Source of the DNA: DATKZB01 sp035528235
Lineage (GTDB): Bacteria > Planctomycetota > Phycisphaerae > FEN-1346
Assembly: GCA_035528235.1 (NCBI GenBank)
Contig: DATKZB010000117.1
Coordinates: 1-14,652 of the forward strand
Direction: 5' to 3'
DNA length: 14,652 nucleotides
Shown: positions 1 to 6,140 of the stretch, in pieces
Numbering within the stretch: position 1 is the stretch's first letter
How the letters are laid out: each line of letters begins with the position of its first letter
Made by a program: the position numbers and the translations under genes
The notes under the pieces: model-generated
What the model was told of the DNA's origin: nothing
Database searches by the model: none
What the model saw: the letters and a program-made list of their open reading frames with translations, nothing else

Positions 1-365
1 AACTTGCTCTCGGCCAGGAACTCGCACCACTCGTCGTCGAGCAGCGTGCCGTTGGTCTGGAGACCGTTCGAGACGACCTGTCCCGAGCGGCCGAGCTCCT
101 TCTGGAACGCGACGGCCTTCCTGAAGAAGTCCTTCCCCGCCAGCAGCGGCTCGCCCCCCTGCCAGCCGAACTCGCACCGCACGGGCATGGCATCGAGGTA
201 CTGGCGGACGTAACCGGCCAGGACGGCGTCGCTCATCCGCAAGCGCGGCACGCCGGGGTAAAGTTCATCCGGTTTCATCGTGTAGTAGCAATAGCGGCAG
301 GCGAGGTTGCACGTGCCGCAGACGGGCTTGCACATGATGTGGAACGGTTGAAGGATCTCGCTCAC
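1..365 (-). CDS. Radical SAM protein, anaerobic sulfatase-maturase type (3' end missing)
   Basis: Seen: 121 codons from a GTG start, open at the left edge. The radical SAM cluster motif is CNLACRYC (C19-x3-C23-x2-C26), preceded by PFHIMCKP, with the SAM-contacting GGEP at residues 70-73 and a SNGLQTNGTLLDDEWC block near residue 99. Known: this combination is typical of anaerobic sulfatase-maturating enzymes, which oxidise a Cys or Ser in a sulfatase active site to formylglycine with 4Fe-4S clusters and S-adenosylmethionine; related enzymes modify other peptides. Two extra cysteines (C12, C16) precede the motif. Family members are about 400 residues, so roughly the N-terminal third is visible and the C-terminal auxiliary-cluster (SPASM) cysteines cannot be checked. 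It follows the flavoprotein gene by 50 bp on the same strand and is probably the last visible gene of the DUF89 operon. The GTG is chosen because reading further upstream gives no ATG; no strong Shine-Dalgarno is visible. No sulfatase gene is in the window, so the substrate is unknown. Confidence 0.85.
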   Translation of the reverse strand, partial: MSEILQPFHIMCKPVCGTCNLACRYCYYTMKPDELYPGVPRLRMSDAVLAGYVRQYLDAMPVRCEFGWQGGEPLLAGKDFFRKAVAFQKELGRSGQVVSNGLQTNGTLLDDEWCEFLAESK

Positions 366-415
366 GGCACCACCATCCGAAACGGTTCCCGGCTCACGGC
401 ATGATACGCCGGGGC

Positions 416-1015
416 CTACGCGCCGTCCAGTTGCAGGCAGACCTCGGCCACGCGGTGTCCGAGGTTCCGTGCGGTTTCGAGCCCCACGTCGTCGTCCGCC
501 ACGCCCCGGTCGCCGCCGCTCCACAGGGCGGCCCCGAAGTGGGCGGTAGGCCGCCCGTCGCTCACCACCACCATGTCGTGGCACAGCATGGCCGCATGGA
601 TCGCCTGAACCGTCAGTTCCTGGCCACCGTTGCGGACCCCGCCGACGGCCAACGCGCCGCCCACCTTGTTGCGCAGCAAGAACCCGTTGCGGCGAAACAT
701 GACGGACCGGTCCAGGAACGCCTTGCATTGGCTCGTCATCGAACCCAGGTACACCGGCGTGCCGACGATCAGGCCCACCAGGTCCGCCGACGAGAGGGCC
801 GGCACCAGGCTCATGAACCCGTCGTCGTGGGTGCAGACGAGACCGTCTTTGCACTTGCCGCAAGCCATGCACCCGTTGACCGAGAGGCCGGCCAGTTCCA
901 GCAGTTCCGTCTCGATTCCGTCGTCGACCTCGCGAGCGGCCTCAAGACACACTTCGAGGGCCGCCTTGGTTGTCTTGCCTTTTCGCGGACTGCATGCAAC
1001 AGCAATAATTTTCAC
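416..1015 (-). CDS. Iron-sulfur flavoprotein (Isf-type, NADPH-dependent FMN reductase fold)
   Basis: Seen: 199 residues. The N-terminus KIIAVACSPRKGKTTKAAL is the FMN-phosphate-binding strand-loop of the flavodoxin-like NADPH-dependent FMN reductase family. Four cysteines at 49, 52, 55 and 61 form the compact C-x2-C-x2-C-x5-C motif (CMACGKCKDGLVC). GTPVYLGSMTSQCKAFLDR (residues 85-103) is the conserved flavin-side block, and AVGGVRNGGQELT (123-135) is a second family motif. Known: the compact cysteine motif binds a 4Fe-4S cluster in methanogen Isf proteins, which pass electrons between ferredoxin and FMN and can act against oxygen or peroxide. Start: the GTG at 1013-1015 overlaps the TGA of the DUF89 gene (GTGA), and an AGGG lies just upstream; the longer ATG-initiated frame would overlap DUF89 extensively. 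Inferred: translational coupling to DUF89 and possible electron supply to the radical SAM enzyme downstream. The specific redox partner is not shown by the sequence. Confidence 0.85.
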   Translation of the reverse strand: MKIIAVACSPRKGKTTKAALEVCLEAAREVDDGIETELLELAGLSVNGCMACGKCKDGLVCTHDDGFMSLVPALSSADLVGLIVGTPVYLGSMTSQCKAFLDRSVMFRRNGFLLRNKVGGALAVGGVRNGGQELTVQAIHAAMLCHDMVVVSDGRPTAHFGAALWSGGDRGVADDDVGLETARNLGHRVAEVCLQLDGA

Positions 1016-1884
1016 CCTAAGCCCTTTCCGTCTGCGCTGGACCGCCGGACGACCAGCGCTCCCTGTTCGCACTCAAGATCCCTGACGATGACCGGGCACT
1101 TCGCCATCAGGATGAAGAAGACGGACCGCTCGGCGTCGCTCAACGTCTCGTAGTTGCCCTGGCCTTTGGCGATGACCATGTCGGCCTCGTGGAACCGACG
1201 CCGAAACGTCTCGGCGCACTCGCCAAGGAGCGTCCCCGGCGCGTCGGAGCCGTTGTCCATCACGGCCACGCGGTCGGTGAGGCCTGCGGCCCGGGCGTCC
1301 TCGATCGTGGCATCGTTGATAACGGGCCGGCCCTTGACGACCACGGTAATCTTCTCGGTTGGCAGCGTCTCGATGAGGACGCGGTCGAAGACGATTTCAC
1401 CGGCGTTGTCTGCAAGGAAGAGGATGTCGCGAGCCTCGGCCGCCGCGTCGCGCAGTTCGTCCACGCTTCCGCGCAGCGGATCGCTCATGGCCCGCTCGAT
1501 GACCCCGCGGACGTCCGCCTCGGTCAGCGTCGAACTGACGCCGAAATCGATGACGTTCCCGGCAATCGCCAGGCGGACCGCCGTTGCGAGCGGGTCCGAC
1601 GACCGCGCGACACGGAGCATGAGGTCGGGGTACAGGGCCATCGCGAAACGATTGAAGCGGTCCTTGACCTCGCGGTACGGGTCGTCCTGCCCCGTGCACT
1701 GTCGGATGAGGCGGTGAATCTTTTGGCCCATCGCCGGCGGCGCCATGCGCATGTCCATTTCGCTTGCGGCACGCAGCACCTTCCGGAGGACCTCCGCCTG
1801 GACCGCCTCGTCGTCGGTTACGAAGCGAACGGCATCCAGGGTCTGACGCACAAAACACGGTATGCAGTCGAAGTACGTTCTCAC
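1012..1884 (-). CDS. DUF89 (ARMT1-like) metal-dependent phosphatase
   Basis: Seen: 290 residues starting VRTYFDCIPCFVRQTLDA. Family landmarks in order: CxxC at 7-10, GNVIDFG at 109-115, the signature ADNAGEIVFD at 158-167 (with metal-ligand Asp/Asn), KGRPVINDATIEDA at 184-197, and KGQGNYETL at 240-248. Length is normal for prokaryotic DUF89 proteins. Known: DUF89 proteins are Co/Ni/Mn-dependent phosphatases proposed to act in metabolite damage control, removing phosphate from harmful sugar phosphates or phosphorylated cofactors; the N-terminal CxxC marks the prokaryotic subfamily. Start: GTG at 1882-1884, with AAGGGG seven bases before it; the frame stays open far upstream but the upstream part looks like non-coding reading of the divergent spacer and fmdB. 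It is the first gene of a three-gene operon. The natural substrate cannot be told from sequence. Confidence 0.9.
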   Translation of the reverse strand: MRTYFDCIPCFVRQTLDAVRFVTDDEAVQAEVLRKVLRAASEMDMRMAPPAMGQKIHRLIRQCTGQDDPYREVKDRFNRFAMALYPDLMLRVARSSDPLATAVRLAIAGNVIDFGVSSTLTEADVRGVIERAMSDPLRGSVDELRDAAAEARDILFLADNAGEIVFDRVLIETLPTEKITVVVKGRPVINDATIEDARAAGLTDRVAVMDNGSDAPGTLLGECAETFRRRFHEADMVIAKGQGNYETLSDAERSVFFILMAKCPVIVRDLECEQGALVVRRSSADGKGLG

Positions 1885-1896
1885 TCCAAGCCCCTT

Positions 1897-1941
1897 CCCC
1901 ACCGCCAGAGAAACGCGTATTGTACCGCGTCGTCGGTGGGG
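1897..1941. promoter_or_regulatory. Nested inverted repeat around the DUF89 operon promoter
   Basis: An outer perfect 8-bp inverted repeat, CCCCACCG (1897-1904) and CGGTGGGG (1934-1941), encloses an inner 5-bp repeat, ACGCG (1913-1917) and CGCGT (1926-1930). The loop of the inner repeat contains TACAAT on the minus strand (1919-1924), a good -10 hexamer about 35 bp before the DUF89 GTG. No good -35 element is visible at 17-18 bp spacing. The layout suggests an operator or an RNA structure in the leader, but this is inference. Confidence 0.4.
1919..1924 (-). promoter_or_regulatory. Candidate -10 box for the DUF89 operon
   Basis: The minus strand reads TACAAT, five of six bases matching the sigma-70 -10 consensus, in otherwise GC-rich DNA. 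Transcription would start near 1912, leaving a leader of about 28 bases with an AAGGGG ribosome-binding site. The -35 position holds only TTCCCT- or TCCCTC-like sequence, so the promoter is weak or activator-dependent if real. Confidence 0.35.
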
Positions 1942-1998
1942 GAGGGAAGGTTTGTTCCGGTCGAGCCCGCGGGCGGCCATTTTCGCGACCGTTCTCGC

Positions 1999-2027
1999 TT
2001 GAGAGATACACGGCGGATGTATAGAAT
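1999..2027 (+). promoter_or_regulatory. Sigma-70-type promoter for the fmdB-HIT-dgt operon
   Basis: TTGAGA (1999-2004), a 17-bp spacer, and TAGAAT (2022-2027) give five of six matches to consensus in each box at optimal spacing. It stands 46 bp before the GTG of the first gene of the plus-strand operon and in a locally AT-rich patch. Confidence 0.55.
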
Positions 2028-2072
2028 ACATGCCGGTCGAAGAGGATCCAAGCCGCAAAGGAGGTCGCAAAG

Positions 2073-2297
2073 GTGCCCCTTTACGAGTTTGCCTGTGACG
2101 CATGCGGCAAGGCGTTTGAAGAACTGTTCCGCTCGGCGACCGAACGTCGCCGTCCGACATGCCCGCACTGCAAGAGCCGCAACGTCCACAAACTGTTCTC
2201 CACGTTCGCGACGGCCGGCGGCGATCCGAGCAAGGGAAGCGGCGGCGGGGGCGGCTGCGCGACGTGCGCCTCCGGTTCCTGCGCCACGTGCCACTAA
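2073..2297 (+). CDS. Small FmdB-type zinc-ribbon protein with a Cys-rich tail
   Basis: Seen: 74 residues beginning MPLYEFACDACGKAFEEL, the standard start of the FmdB putative regulatory protein family. The ribbon has C8-x2-C11 and C30-x2-C33. A glycine-rich linker (residues 49-61) leads to a second cysteine group CATCASGSCATCH with C62, C65, C70 and C73, which could hold a second metal. Start: GTG at 2073 with AAAGGAGG eight bases before it. It is the first gene of the operon, 21 bp before the HIT gene. Known: FmdB proteins are widespread small zinc ribbons; one was linked to amide-inducible regulation, but most have no proven function. Stable DNA binding has not been shown for this form. A paralogue lies at 5730-6074. 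Confidence 0.85.
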   Translation: MPLYEFACDACGKAFEELFRSATERRRPTCPHCKSRNVHKLFSTFATAGGDPSKGSGGGGGCATCASGSCATCH

Positions 2298-2318
2298 GTA
2301 CTTGAGGAAAGGCCACCT

Positions 2319-2846
2319 ATGGACCGGCTCTGGGCGCCCTGGCGCATGGCCTACATCGACGGCATCAGCGGCAGCGGCAAGGCGGATTCGTGTTTTCTGT
2401 GTGCGGCACGCGACGCTAAGGACGACCGCCAGGCCCTCGTTTTCATGAGGCAACCCCACGCGTTCGCAGTGCTCAACCGCTTCCCGTACAACAACGGGCA
2501 CACGCTCGTCGTTCCGAACGCCCACGAGGGCGACCTGGCGGACCTGGCTGACGACCAGATGCTGGCACTGCTGGCCCTGGCGCGCGACGTCATGGGGGTG
2601 TTCCGGCAGATCCTTCGGCCGGACGGCTTCAACCTCGGCATCAATTTCGGCCGCACGGCCGGCGCGGGGCTGCCCGAACACCTGCACCTGCACATCGTAC
2701 CGCGATGGAACGGCGACACGAACTTCATGCCGGTCCTGGGCGAGACGAAGGTCATTCCGCAGGCGCTCGAAGACATCTACGACCGCATCGTCCAGGCCGT
2801 GGCCGACGGCCCACCGGACGCCTCCCAGGACCCACCGCCATGCTGA
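2319..2846 (+). CDS. HIT-family hydrolase/phosphorylase (Ap4A phosphorylase-like)
   Basis: Seen: 175 residues. It opens with MDRLWAPWRMAYIDG and CFLCAARD (C25-x2-C28), then NRFPYNNGHTLVVPNAH (53-69) and the histidine triad HLHLHIVPRWNGDTNFMPV with H121, H123 and H125. Known: the WAPWRxxYI start plus the NGDTNFMPV extension after the triad is the pattern of the actinobacterial/bacterial Ap4A phosphorylase branch of the HIT superfamily, where the middle histidine forms a nucleotidyl intermediate and the cysteines with histidines bind zinc. Role: cleavage of diadenosine tetraphosphate or similar nucleotides. Start ATG with TGAGGAAAGG upstream. It overlaps the next gene by 7 bp (ATGCTGA), so the two nucleotide enzymes are probably translationally coupled. 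Exact substrate is not decided by sequence. Confidence 0.88.
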   Translation: MDRLWAPWRMAYIDGISGSGKADSCFLCAARDAKDDRQALVFMRQPHAFAVLNRFPYNNGHTLVVPNAHEGDLADLADDQMLALLALARDVMGVFRQILRPDGFNLGINFGRTAGAGLPEHLHLHIVPRWNGDTNFMPVLGETKVIPQALEDIYDRIVQAVADGPPDASQDPPPC

Positions 2847-3988
2847 CCCGCCGCGACTTCGAGGCACGCGAACTCCGCGAACTGGCCCCGTATGCGGCCA
2901 CGAGCGCCCGGACGCGCGGCCGCGTCCACCCGGAGCCGGAACACGAGTACCGGACGGCGTACCAGCGCGACCGCGACCGCATCGTCCACTCGACGGCGTT
3001 CCGGCGGCTGGAGTACAAGACGCAGGTCTTCCTGACGCACGAGGGCGACTTCTTCCGGACCCGGCTGACGCACACCATGGAGGTGGCCCAGATCGCGCGG
3101 ACCCTGGCCCGGGCGCTCAACCTGAACGAGGACCTGACCGAGGCGGTGGCCCTGGCCCACGACCTCGGCCACACGCCGTACGGCCACTCGGGCGAGGAGG
3201 CGCTGCAGGAACTCATGGCCGACCACGGCGGCTTCGAGCACAACCGGCACGGCGTCCGCATCATCGATTACCTGGAACATCCGTACCCGCAGTTCCGCGG
3301 GCTGAACCTGACGTACGAGGTCCGCGAGTGCATTGCCAAACACGCCACGCAGTACGACCACCCGACGGCCGACGGTTTCGACGACGCGCCGCCGCCGCTC
3401 GAAGGCCAGGTGGTGGAGGTGGCCGACTCGATCGCCTACGACAGCCACGACCTGGACGACGCCTTGGCCATGGGCATCATCTCGGCGGCGGAACTGGAGA
3501 ACCTGGCCATCTTCCGCCAGGCAGCCACCGACTTCGAGACGTCGCTGGCCGACCTCCTGCCCGACCAACGCATCCGCCGCATCGCCAAACTGCTCATTCA
3601 ACTCATGGTCAGCGACGCCATCGGCACCAGCGAACGCGCGATTTCCGACGCCGGCGTCCGCAGCCTGGACGACGTGCGCGCGGCCGGCGGACGGCTGATC
3701 CGGCTCTCGGCCGACCTCGAGACCAAGGCCGGCGAACTCGAAGCCTTCCTGTTGGACCGCGTGTACCGCCACTACCGCGTCGTGCGGATGACCACCAAGG
3801 CCAAGCGGTTCCTGACCAGGATTTTTGAGGCCTACCAGGGCAATCCCGATCAACTGCCGCCCGATGCCCACCAGCAGGTGGCGTCGGAAGGGTTGGAGCG
3901 CGTCATCGCCGACTACATCGCCGCCATGACCGACCGCTTCGCCCAGGACGAGTACCAGCGGCTGTACGAGCCGTTTGAGCGGGTGTGA
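2840..3988 (+). CDS. dgt: dNTP triphosphohydrolase, dGTPase-like (HD domain)
   Basis: Seen: 382 residues. TAFRRLEYKTQVF (52-64) and TRLTHTMEVAQIAR (74-87) give the first metal histidine H78; ALAHDLGHTPYGHSGEEAL (105-121) supplies the HD pair H107-D108; VEVADSIAYDSHDLDDAL (192-209) holds the last metal ligand D196. Known: these proteins hydrolyse dNTPs to deoxynucleoside and triphosphate and trim the dNTP pool; the length and the EHEYRTAYQRDRDRIVHS opening match the shorter type-2 dGTPase-like group rather than E. coli Dgt. Start: ATG at 2840 inside the end of the HIT gene; the frame remains open 45 codons further upstream but that stretch is a shadow of the HIT gene. Its substrate range may be broader than dGTP. 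Confidence 0.92.
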   Translation: MLTRRDFEARELRELAPYAATSARTRGRVHPEPEHEYRTAYQRDRDRIVHSTAFRRLEYKTQVFLTHEGDFFRTRLTHTMEVAQIARTLARALNLNEDLTEAVALAHDLGHTPYGHSGEEALQELMADHGGFEHNRHGVRIIDYLEHPYPQFRGLNLTYEVRECIAKHATQYDHPTADGFDDAPPPLEGQVVEVADSIAYDSHDLDDALAMGIISAAELENLAIFRQAATDFETSLADLLPDQRIRRIAKLLIQLMVSDAIGTSERAISDAGVRSLDDVRAAGGRLIRLSADLETKAGELEAFLLDRVYRHYRVVRMTTKAKRFLTRIFEAYQGNPDQLPPDAHQQVASEGLERVIADYIAAMTDRFAQDEYQRLYEPFERV

Positions 3989-4041
3989 CCCCCGCGATGT
4001 GTCCGGCTGCGCCGCCCCGCGTGGCACGATGAGCCGACAGA

Positions 4042-4074
4042 AAGGGCCAGCGCGCTGGGGACGTGCCGGCCCTT
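4042..4074. terminator. Hairpin between convergent dgt and membrane-protein genes
   Basis: AAGGGCC (4042-4048) pairs with GGCCCTT (4068-4074); inside, after one A/C mismatch, GCGCG pairs with CGTGC (one G-T), leaving a loop of about seven bases. It sits in the 109-bp gap between two convergent genes, where a shared bidirectional terminator is expected. There is only a short T/A run at each side, so termination strength is uncertain. Confidence 0.4.
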
Positions 4075-4097
4075 GGACGTCACGGGATGCCGCCGGG

Positions 4098-5393
4098 TTA
4101 CTCCTTCGCGTCGCCACCGGCCGCATCGGTCGGTTCGGCCGCCGGCTTGTCGTCGGACGCCGGCGTTCCCTCGGCCTCGACGGCGTGCTCGACCGGGAGT
4201 TCCTCTTCGTCCGACTCCTCCATGTACACCTCCTCGATGTCGGTCGCGTCAACGCTCTTGCGCAGCAGGAAGTAGATGACCGTCTGCGAGCAGAAGAAGA
4301 AACTGCACAGGAACGCGATCATCAGGCCCAGGACCACCCAGACCCATAACACGAACAGCCACGAGGCGGCGGCTTCGGCGCCAAACATCTCGGCCCCGCT
4401 GGGAACCGGCCAGGGGCTGGCCAGCGTCGGCACGTCCCACAGCCGCACGAGTTTGTCCTCGACGCCCTCGCCGATGCCCATCGAGAAGGTCGAGACCGCC
4501 TCGTGCGTAATCCGTAGCGTGAGGAAAGCCAGGAACTTGACGAGAATGAACGTGGCGCAGCCGTAGACGACGCTGAAGACCGTGCAGAACAGGTACTTCC
4601 ACGGGCGGCTCGAGATGTACGAGATGCTTCGGCTGATGGCGTCAAACGAGTCGGACCCCTCGGCGGCAATCGTCGGCCACTGGAGGCCCACGCTGAACGC
4701 CCCGCCCACGAAGATGAGCGCCATCACCACACCCACCAGCAGCGTCAGGAAGAACAGGATGCCGACCAGGATCTCGCCCACGTACGGGATCATGAGCGGC
4801 AACCCCGTTATCAGGCCCACCAGAATGGCCAGGAACACGAGCACGCCGAACGGAATCAGCGGGCTGGTGACCGTGCTGGGCCACTTGCGCAGGCTGAAGC
4901 ACAGGGCCTTCTTCAGCGGGACGCTCTCCTCACGGGCCACCCGCACGGCCGCCATGCGGGTCACGGCCCCGCCGACGACCGCCCAGATGGCCAGCGCGAG
5001 GACCGTGTTGACGAGGGCGAACCACGGGGCCTGTTCCCAGTAGGCGATCGCCAGGGTCACCAGTTCGCGATCGGCCGAGACCGGCGCCATGAGGAAGGCA
5101 AAGAAGTCGTCCCATGTCCTCCCGCCGACGTACGGCATGGCCCAGTCGCCCCAGAGGGTCGTCGTGGCAATGCGGTGAACGTGCTGGTAGAGGGTGGCGC
5201 CGTAGACCTCGGTCTGGCCGACGCCTGGAATCTGGTCGACCAGGACGGCCACCCAAAAACTTGCCGCCAGGCCCACCAGGCACAGCAGCAGGTTTGCCGG
5301 GTGAATGGCCATCCGGAACGACCGAAGGATCTCCAGGAACGCAAAACACCGGCGCCAATCGATGCTCTGAACTTCCCTGCCTTCCTCAGACAT
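4098..5393 (-). CDS. Polytopic membrane protein of unknown function with acidic C-terminal tail
   Basis: I do not recognise a characterised family. Seen: 431 residues. Hydrophobic segments that look membrane-spanning lie near 33-52, 125-145, 175-197, 205-231, 265-291 and 343-375, giving about six or seven passes. A large polar loop (53-122) rich in W, Y and H follows the first segment, and another (297-342) precedes the last. A DSFDAISRSISYISSRPWKYL stretch (248-268) resembles the cytoplasmic helix-turn seen in several bacterial multi-pass proteins that carry repeated 'SxxYxxxRPW' elements. Residues 387-431 are strongly acidic (EEVYMEESDEEELPVEH, then a low-complexity tail). Start: ATG at 5391-5393 with AAGGAGAGG correctly spaced; a TTG five codons upstream would overlap that ribosome-binding site. 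It is transcribed alone from its own promoter. It may be a planctomycete-specific conserved protein, but that needs a database search. Confidence 0.85.
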   Translation of the reverse strand: MSEEGREVQSIDWRRCFAFLEILRSFRMAIHPANLLLCLVGLAASFWVAVLVDQIPGVGQTEVYGATLYQHVHRIATTTLWGDWAMPYVGGRTWDDFFAFLMAPVSADRELVTLAIAYWEQAPWFALVNTVLALAIWAVVGGAVTRMAAVRVAREESVPLKKALCFSLRKWPSTVTSPLIPFGVLVFLAILVGLITGLPLMIPYVGEILVGILFFLTLLVGVVMALIFVGGAFSVGLQWPTIAAEGSDSFDAISRSISYISSRPWKYLFCTVFSVVYGCATFILVKFLAFLTLRITHEAVSTFSMGIGEGVEDKLVRLWDVPTLASPWPVPSGAEMFGAEAAASWLFVLWVWVVLGLMIAFLCSFFFCSQTVIYFLLRKSVDATDIEEVYMEESDEEELPVEHAVEAEGTPASDDKPAAEPTDAAGGDAKE

Positions 5394-5474
5394 GGGCCTC
5401 TCCTTCAAGGGGAACGGCTGGCGTTAGACCGCATCGCGGGCGGCGCCGGTGCCGACCCTGCGACGACAGCCACC

Positions 5475-5503
5475 ATATTCCTTCCTACCGCGAAACGTGT
5501 CAA
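5475..5503 (-). promoter_or_regulatory. Candidate promoter for the membrane-protein gene
   Basis: On the minus strand a perfect -35 hexamer TTGACA (5503-5498) is followed after 17 bp by GAATAT (5480-5475), a weak -10. The segment is clearly more AT-rich than its surroundings and lies about 80 bp before the ATG, just after the yacG stop. Confidence 0.45.
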
Positions 5504-5509
5504 GAACTA

Positions 5510-5722
5510 TTATGACTCGGACCCGGCAGGCGGCGGACCCTCGTCGGTCAGCGCCGCATCGTCGGCCACCTCGTCCAGCGGCCGACTGATGACGTACCGG
5601 TCCTGGAACCACAGGCCGAGTTCGGCCGTCTTGCACCGCGCGCCGCAGAACGGCCAGTGGCGCTCGTGATCCGGGTCGGCCCGATTCAGGGGCCGATGAC
5701 AGTACCGACACCGTTCGGCCAC
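5510..5722 (-). CDS. yacG: YacG-like zinc protein (putative DNA gyrase inhibitor)
   Basis: Seen: 70 residues from a GTG start. Four cysteines C5-x2-C8 and C26-x3-C30 (CRYCHRPL ... HWPFCGARC) and the following KTAELGLWFQDRYVI match the YacG family, whose members are about 65 residues and carry a C-x2-C...PFCS-RC..DLG.W..E.Y.I pattern. The tail (51-70) is acidic. Known: E. coli YacG binds the GyrB subunit and inhibits gyrase; function in other phyla is unproven. Start: GTG at 5720-5722, seven bases after the fmdB stop, with GGAAGGAG reaching across that stop; a longer frame starting inside fmdB would add an unrelated arginine-rich leader. It is the last gene of the dnaJ-grpE-fmdB unit. Confidence 0.75.
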   Translation of the reverse strand: MAERCRYCHRPLNRADPDHERHWPFCGARCKTAELGLWFQDRYVISRPLDEVADDAALTDEGPPPAGSES

Positions 5723-5729
5723 GGCGGAC

Positions 5730-6074
5730 TTACTCCTTCCCGGCGTTGGGGCAACCTTCCGACGCCTTCTTGCACCCGGCACAGGAACTGGGCGCGGCAG
5801 CATCCTTCTTCGGCTCGTCCGCCTTCGGCTCGTCCTTCTTCGGCTCGTCCGCCTTCGGCTTGTCCTTCTTCGCGCCTTCCTTGTACGAGGCGCTGCGATA
5901 GTCGGTGGCGTGGAAGCCGGAGCCTTTGAAAATCAGCGCGGCGCCCATGCCGATCAGGCGCCGGACCTTCCGCTTGCCGCATGCCGGGCACGTCCGGACG
6001 GGGCCGGCCTTGATCGACTGGAACCGCTCGAAGGCGTGCCCACAGGCGCCGCACTCGTACTCGTACGTCGGCAT
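5730..6074 (-). CDS. FmdB-type zinc-ribbon protein with charged repeat and Cys-containing tail
   Basis: Seen: 114 residues. MPTYEYECGACGHAFERFQS opens the FmdB zinc ribbon with C8-x2-C11 and C29-x2-C32 (CPACGKRKVRRLIG), followed by ALIFKGSGFHATDYR, the usual end of the domain. Residues 67-91 are a lysine/aspartate/proline repeat (DEPKKDEPKA-type, ten-residue unit), then C98-x2-C101 and C108. The second cysteine group is reminiscent of the small paralogue at 2073-2297. Start ATG with AGGAG seven bases upstream. It sits 66 bp after grpE and 7 bp before yacG, so it shares their transcript. Function is unknown; position in a chaperone cluster suggests a role tied to protein quality control or stress, which is inference only. 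Confidence 0.87.
   Translation of the reverse strand: MPTYEYECGACGHAFERFQSIKAGPVRTCPACGKRKVRRLIGMGAALIFKGSGFHATDYRSASYKEGAKKDKPKADEPKKDEPKADEPKKDAAAPSSCAGCKKASEGCPNAGKE
5803..5872. repeat. 30-bp tandem repeat inside fmdB
   Basis: Two nearly identical 30-bp units (5803-5832 and 5833-5862, differing at one base) plus a partial third copy. They encode the Lys-Asp-Glu-Pro linker of the FmdB protein, so the reading frame is kept when copies are gained or lost. Confidence 0.8.
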
Positions 6075-6140
6075 TGGCTTCTCCTGAATTCCTCGTCTCG
6101 TCCGGCTCCCCTGCTTCGGCGCCGCCAGGGCGGAGCGACC

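Noticed and set aside
1189..2448. Long plus-strand open frame antisense to DUF89 and extending into fmdB/HIT
   Set aside because: It is a third-position-GC shadow: arginine/alanine/histidine-rich, no family motifs, and fully covered by DUF89, FmdB and HIT genes with clear motifs.
5394..5408. TTG start five codons upstream for the membrane protein
   Set aside because: It would overlap the AAGGAGAGG ribosome-binding site that is properly placed for the ATG at 5393.
5803..5872. Short repeats that could suggest a CRISPR array
   Set aside because: The 30-bp units are directly adjacent without spacers and encode a protein linker.
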